Shown here: in pieces, positions 27,463 to 28,324 of the stretch
How positions within the stretch are numbered: position 1 is the stretch's first letter
Layout: each line of letters starts with the position of its first letter
Assembly (NCBI GenBank): GCA_042088665.1
Contig: JBELMB010000055.1
Span: 1 to 28,324 of the forward strand
Reading direction: 5' to 3'
DNA from: JBELMB01 sp042088665
GTDB lineage: Bacteria > Pseudomonadota > Alphaproteobacteria > Rhodobacterales > Rhodobacteraceae
Length of the DNA stretch: 28,324 nucleotides
Position numbers and translations under genes: made by a program
The notes under the pieces: model-generated
The model's input: only the letters and a program-made list of their open reading frames with translations
The model's database searches: none
Told to the model about the DNA's origin: nothing

Positions 27463-28324
27463 ATGACCAAAGCCGATTTTCTCAAATCCCCGCTGCCGCC
27501 GGCCACCCAACTCGATGATCTCGATGCCACGGGTCCGGGCCGTTTCTACAACCGCGAACTGAGCTGGCTCGGGTTCAACTGGCGGGTCCTCGAAGAGGCC
27601 GAGAACCCGCGCGTGCCCTTGCTGGAGCGGATGCGGTTCCTGTCGATCTCGGCGGGGAACCTTGACGAGTTCTACACCGTGCGCGTGGCCGGTCTGCGCG
27701 GGCTGGCCGAAGAGGGCAACACCACCCCGGCGGCGGATGGTCTGACCCCGGCAGAGCAATTGGTGCTGATCGACGAGGATGCGCGGCGACTGTTGGCCGA
27801 ACAGCAGCGGGTGCTGCACAAGCTCAGGGCGCAATTCGCTGAAGAGAACATTCACATCGTCGACCGCGACGCGCTGACCGAAGAAGATGTGAGCTATCTC
27901 GCGGAGCTCTTTCTCGACCAGATCTTTCCGATCCTGTCACCGCTGGCCATCGACCCGGCGCATCCCTTTCCGTTCATCGCCAACACCGGCTATTGCCTCG
28001 CGCTGCAGCTGGAGCGCACGCGCGACAAGCGGCCGCTGCAGGCGCTCTTGCCGATCCCGGCGCAGATCGACCGGTTCCACGCCCTGCCCGCGCCCGAGGG
28101 AGCGCATCGGTTCATCCTGCTCGAAGACGTGCTGATCCTGCATCTGGTCAGCCTCTTTCCCGGCTACCGCCTGATGGATCATTTCGGCTTTCGCGTGCTG
28201 CGCGACAGCGATCTGGAAGTCGAGGAAGAGGCCGAGGATCTCGTGCGCGAGTTCGAAGTTGCGCTGAAGCGGCGTCGGCGCGGCGAAGTGGTGCGGCTGA
28301 CGATCAGCTCCGGCGCGGCGGAAC
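27463..28324 (+). CDS. ppk: Polyphosphate kinase 1, N-terminal part (partial at window edge)
   Basis: The open frame from ATG 27463 runs off the right edge after 287 codons. PPK1 builds polyphosphate from ATP reversibly at the membrane periphery. The visible part is the N-terminal and head domains: 'RFYNRELSWLGFNWRVLEEA', 'RMRFLSISAGNLDEFYTVRV', 'DQIFPILSPLAIDPAHPFPF' and 'DHFGFRVLRDSDLEVEEEAE' are PPK1 signatures. The two catalytic phospholipase-D-like domains with the phosphohistidine lie beyond the window. The upstream purine site CGGAG (27443-27447) is rather far from the ATG. Position next to hdaA matches the order I recall in other alphaproteobacteria. Confidence 0.96.
   Translation, partial: MTKADFLKSPLPPATQLDDLDATGPGRFYNRELSWLGFNWRVLEEAENPRVPLLERMRFLSISAGNLDEFYTVRVAGLRGLAEEGNTTPAADGLTPAEQLVLIDEDARRLLAEQQRVLHKLRAQFAEENIHIVDRDALTEEDVSYLAELFLDQIFPILSPLAIDPAHPFPFIANTGYCLALQLERTRDKRPLQALLPIPAQIDRFHALPAPEGAHRFILLEDVLILHLVSLFPGYRLMDHFGFRVLRDSDLEVEEEAEDLVREFEVALKRRRRGEVVRLTISSGAAE

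Overview
The window is G+C-rich chromosomal DNA of an alphaproteobacterium, most likely a Rhodobacteraceae (Roseobacter-group) member. I base this on gene order and protein character, not on a search: glyQ, a small membrane protein and glyS, then a PPDK-like gene; an AI-2E/PerM-type permease, hdaA and ppk; folB, folP and glmM; a short ProS of the alphaproteobacterial type; and an Lrp/AsnC pair divergent from ilvC. No tRNA, rRNA, CRISPR array, insertion sequence or phage gene was seen.

Left part (1-7.4 kb): two overlapping Lrp/AsnC regulators (minus; the second runs off the left edge) face ilvC (plus). ilvC is followed by a 12-bp-period repeat array and a strong hairpin. Next comes a minus-strand TIR / right-handed beta-helix protein whose frame is cut by an in-frame TAA 39 codons before a second stop that abuts a terminator. 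A hemerythrin-like gene follows, preceded by a 22-bp tandem array. After it, on the minus strand, is an exported SPOR / peptidoglycan-binding / trypsin-fold protein in which all three catalytic triad positions appear substituted.

Middle part (7.5-19.1 kb, all plus): glyQ, a DUF6446-like membrane-anchored protein and glyS form a tight operon for class II glycyl-tRNA synthetase. A PPDK-like phosphotransferase follows, behind a 620-bp non-coding stretch with two different repeat arrays. Then come an exported SleB-type cell wall hydrolase and the folB-folP-glmM cluster (two folate steps plus the entry to UDP-GlcNAc and peptidoglycan precursors). folB carries an unexplained C-terminal domain of about 155-180 residues.

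Right part (19.4-28.3 kb): proS, an S12-family serine hydrolase and a DUF2937-like protein form a minus-strand operon. On the plus strand are a three-helix membrane protein with about 31 pentapeptide repeats, a secreted FAS1 protein, an AI-2E family permease translationally coupled to hdaA (replication-initiation control), and the 5' part of ppk.

Two non-coding themes stand out. Nearly every long intergenic gap holds a short tandem array of unrelated unit (7, 12, 13, 15, 22, 24, 26 or 28 bp), mostly just 3' of a stop codon. Separately, two distant gaps (about 2186-2340 and 22470-22613) share a series of motifs in the same order and nearly the same spacing, including the 14-mer TTTGGTACAGATTG; this looks like a two-copy non-coding element. 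The best candidates for something undescribed are the TIR/beta-helix protein, this paired element and the triad-less exported protease homologue.
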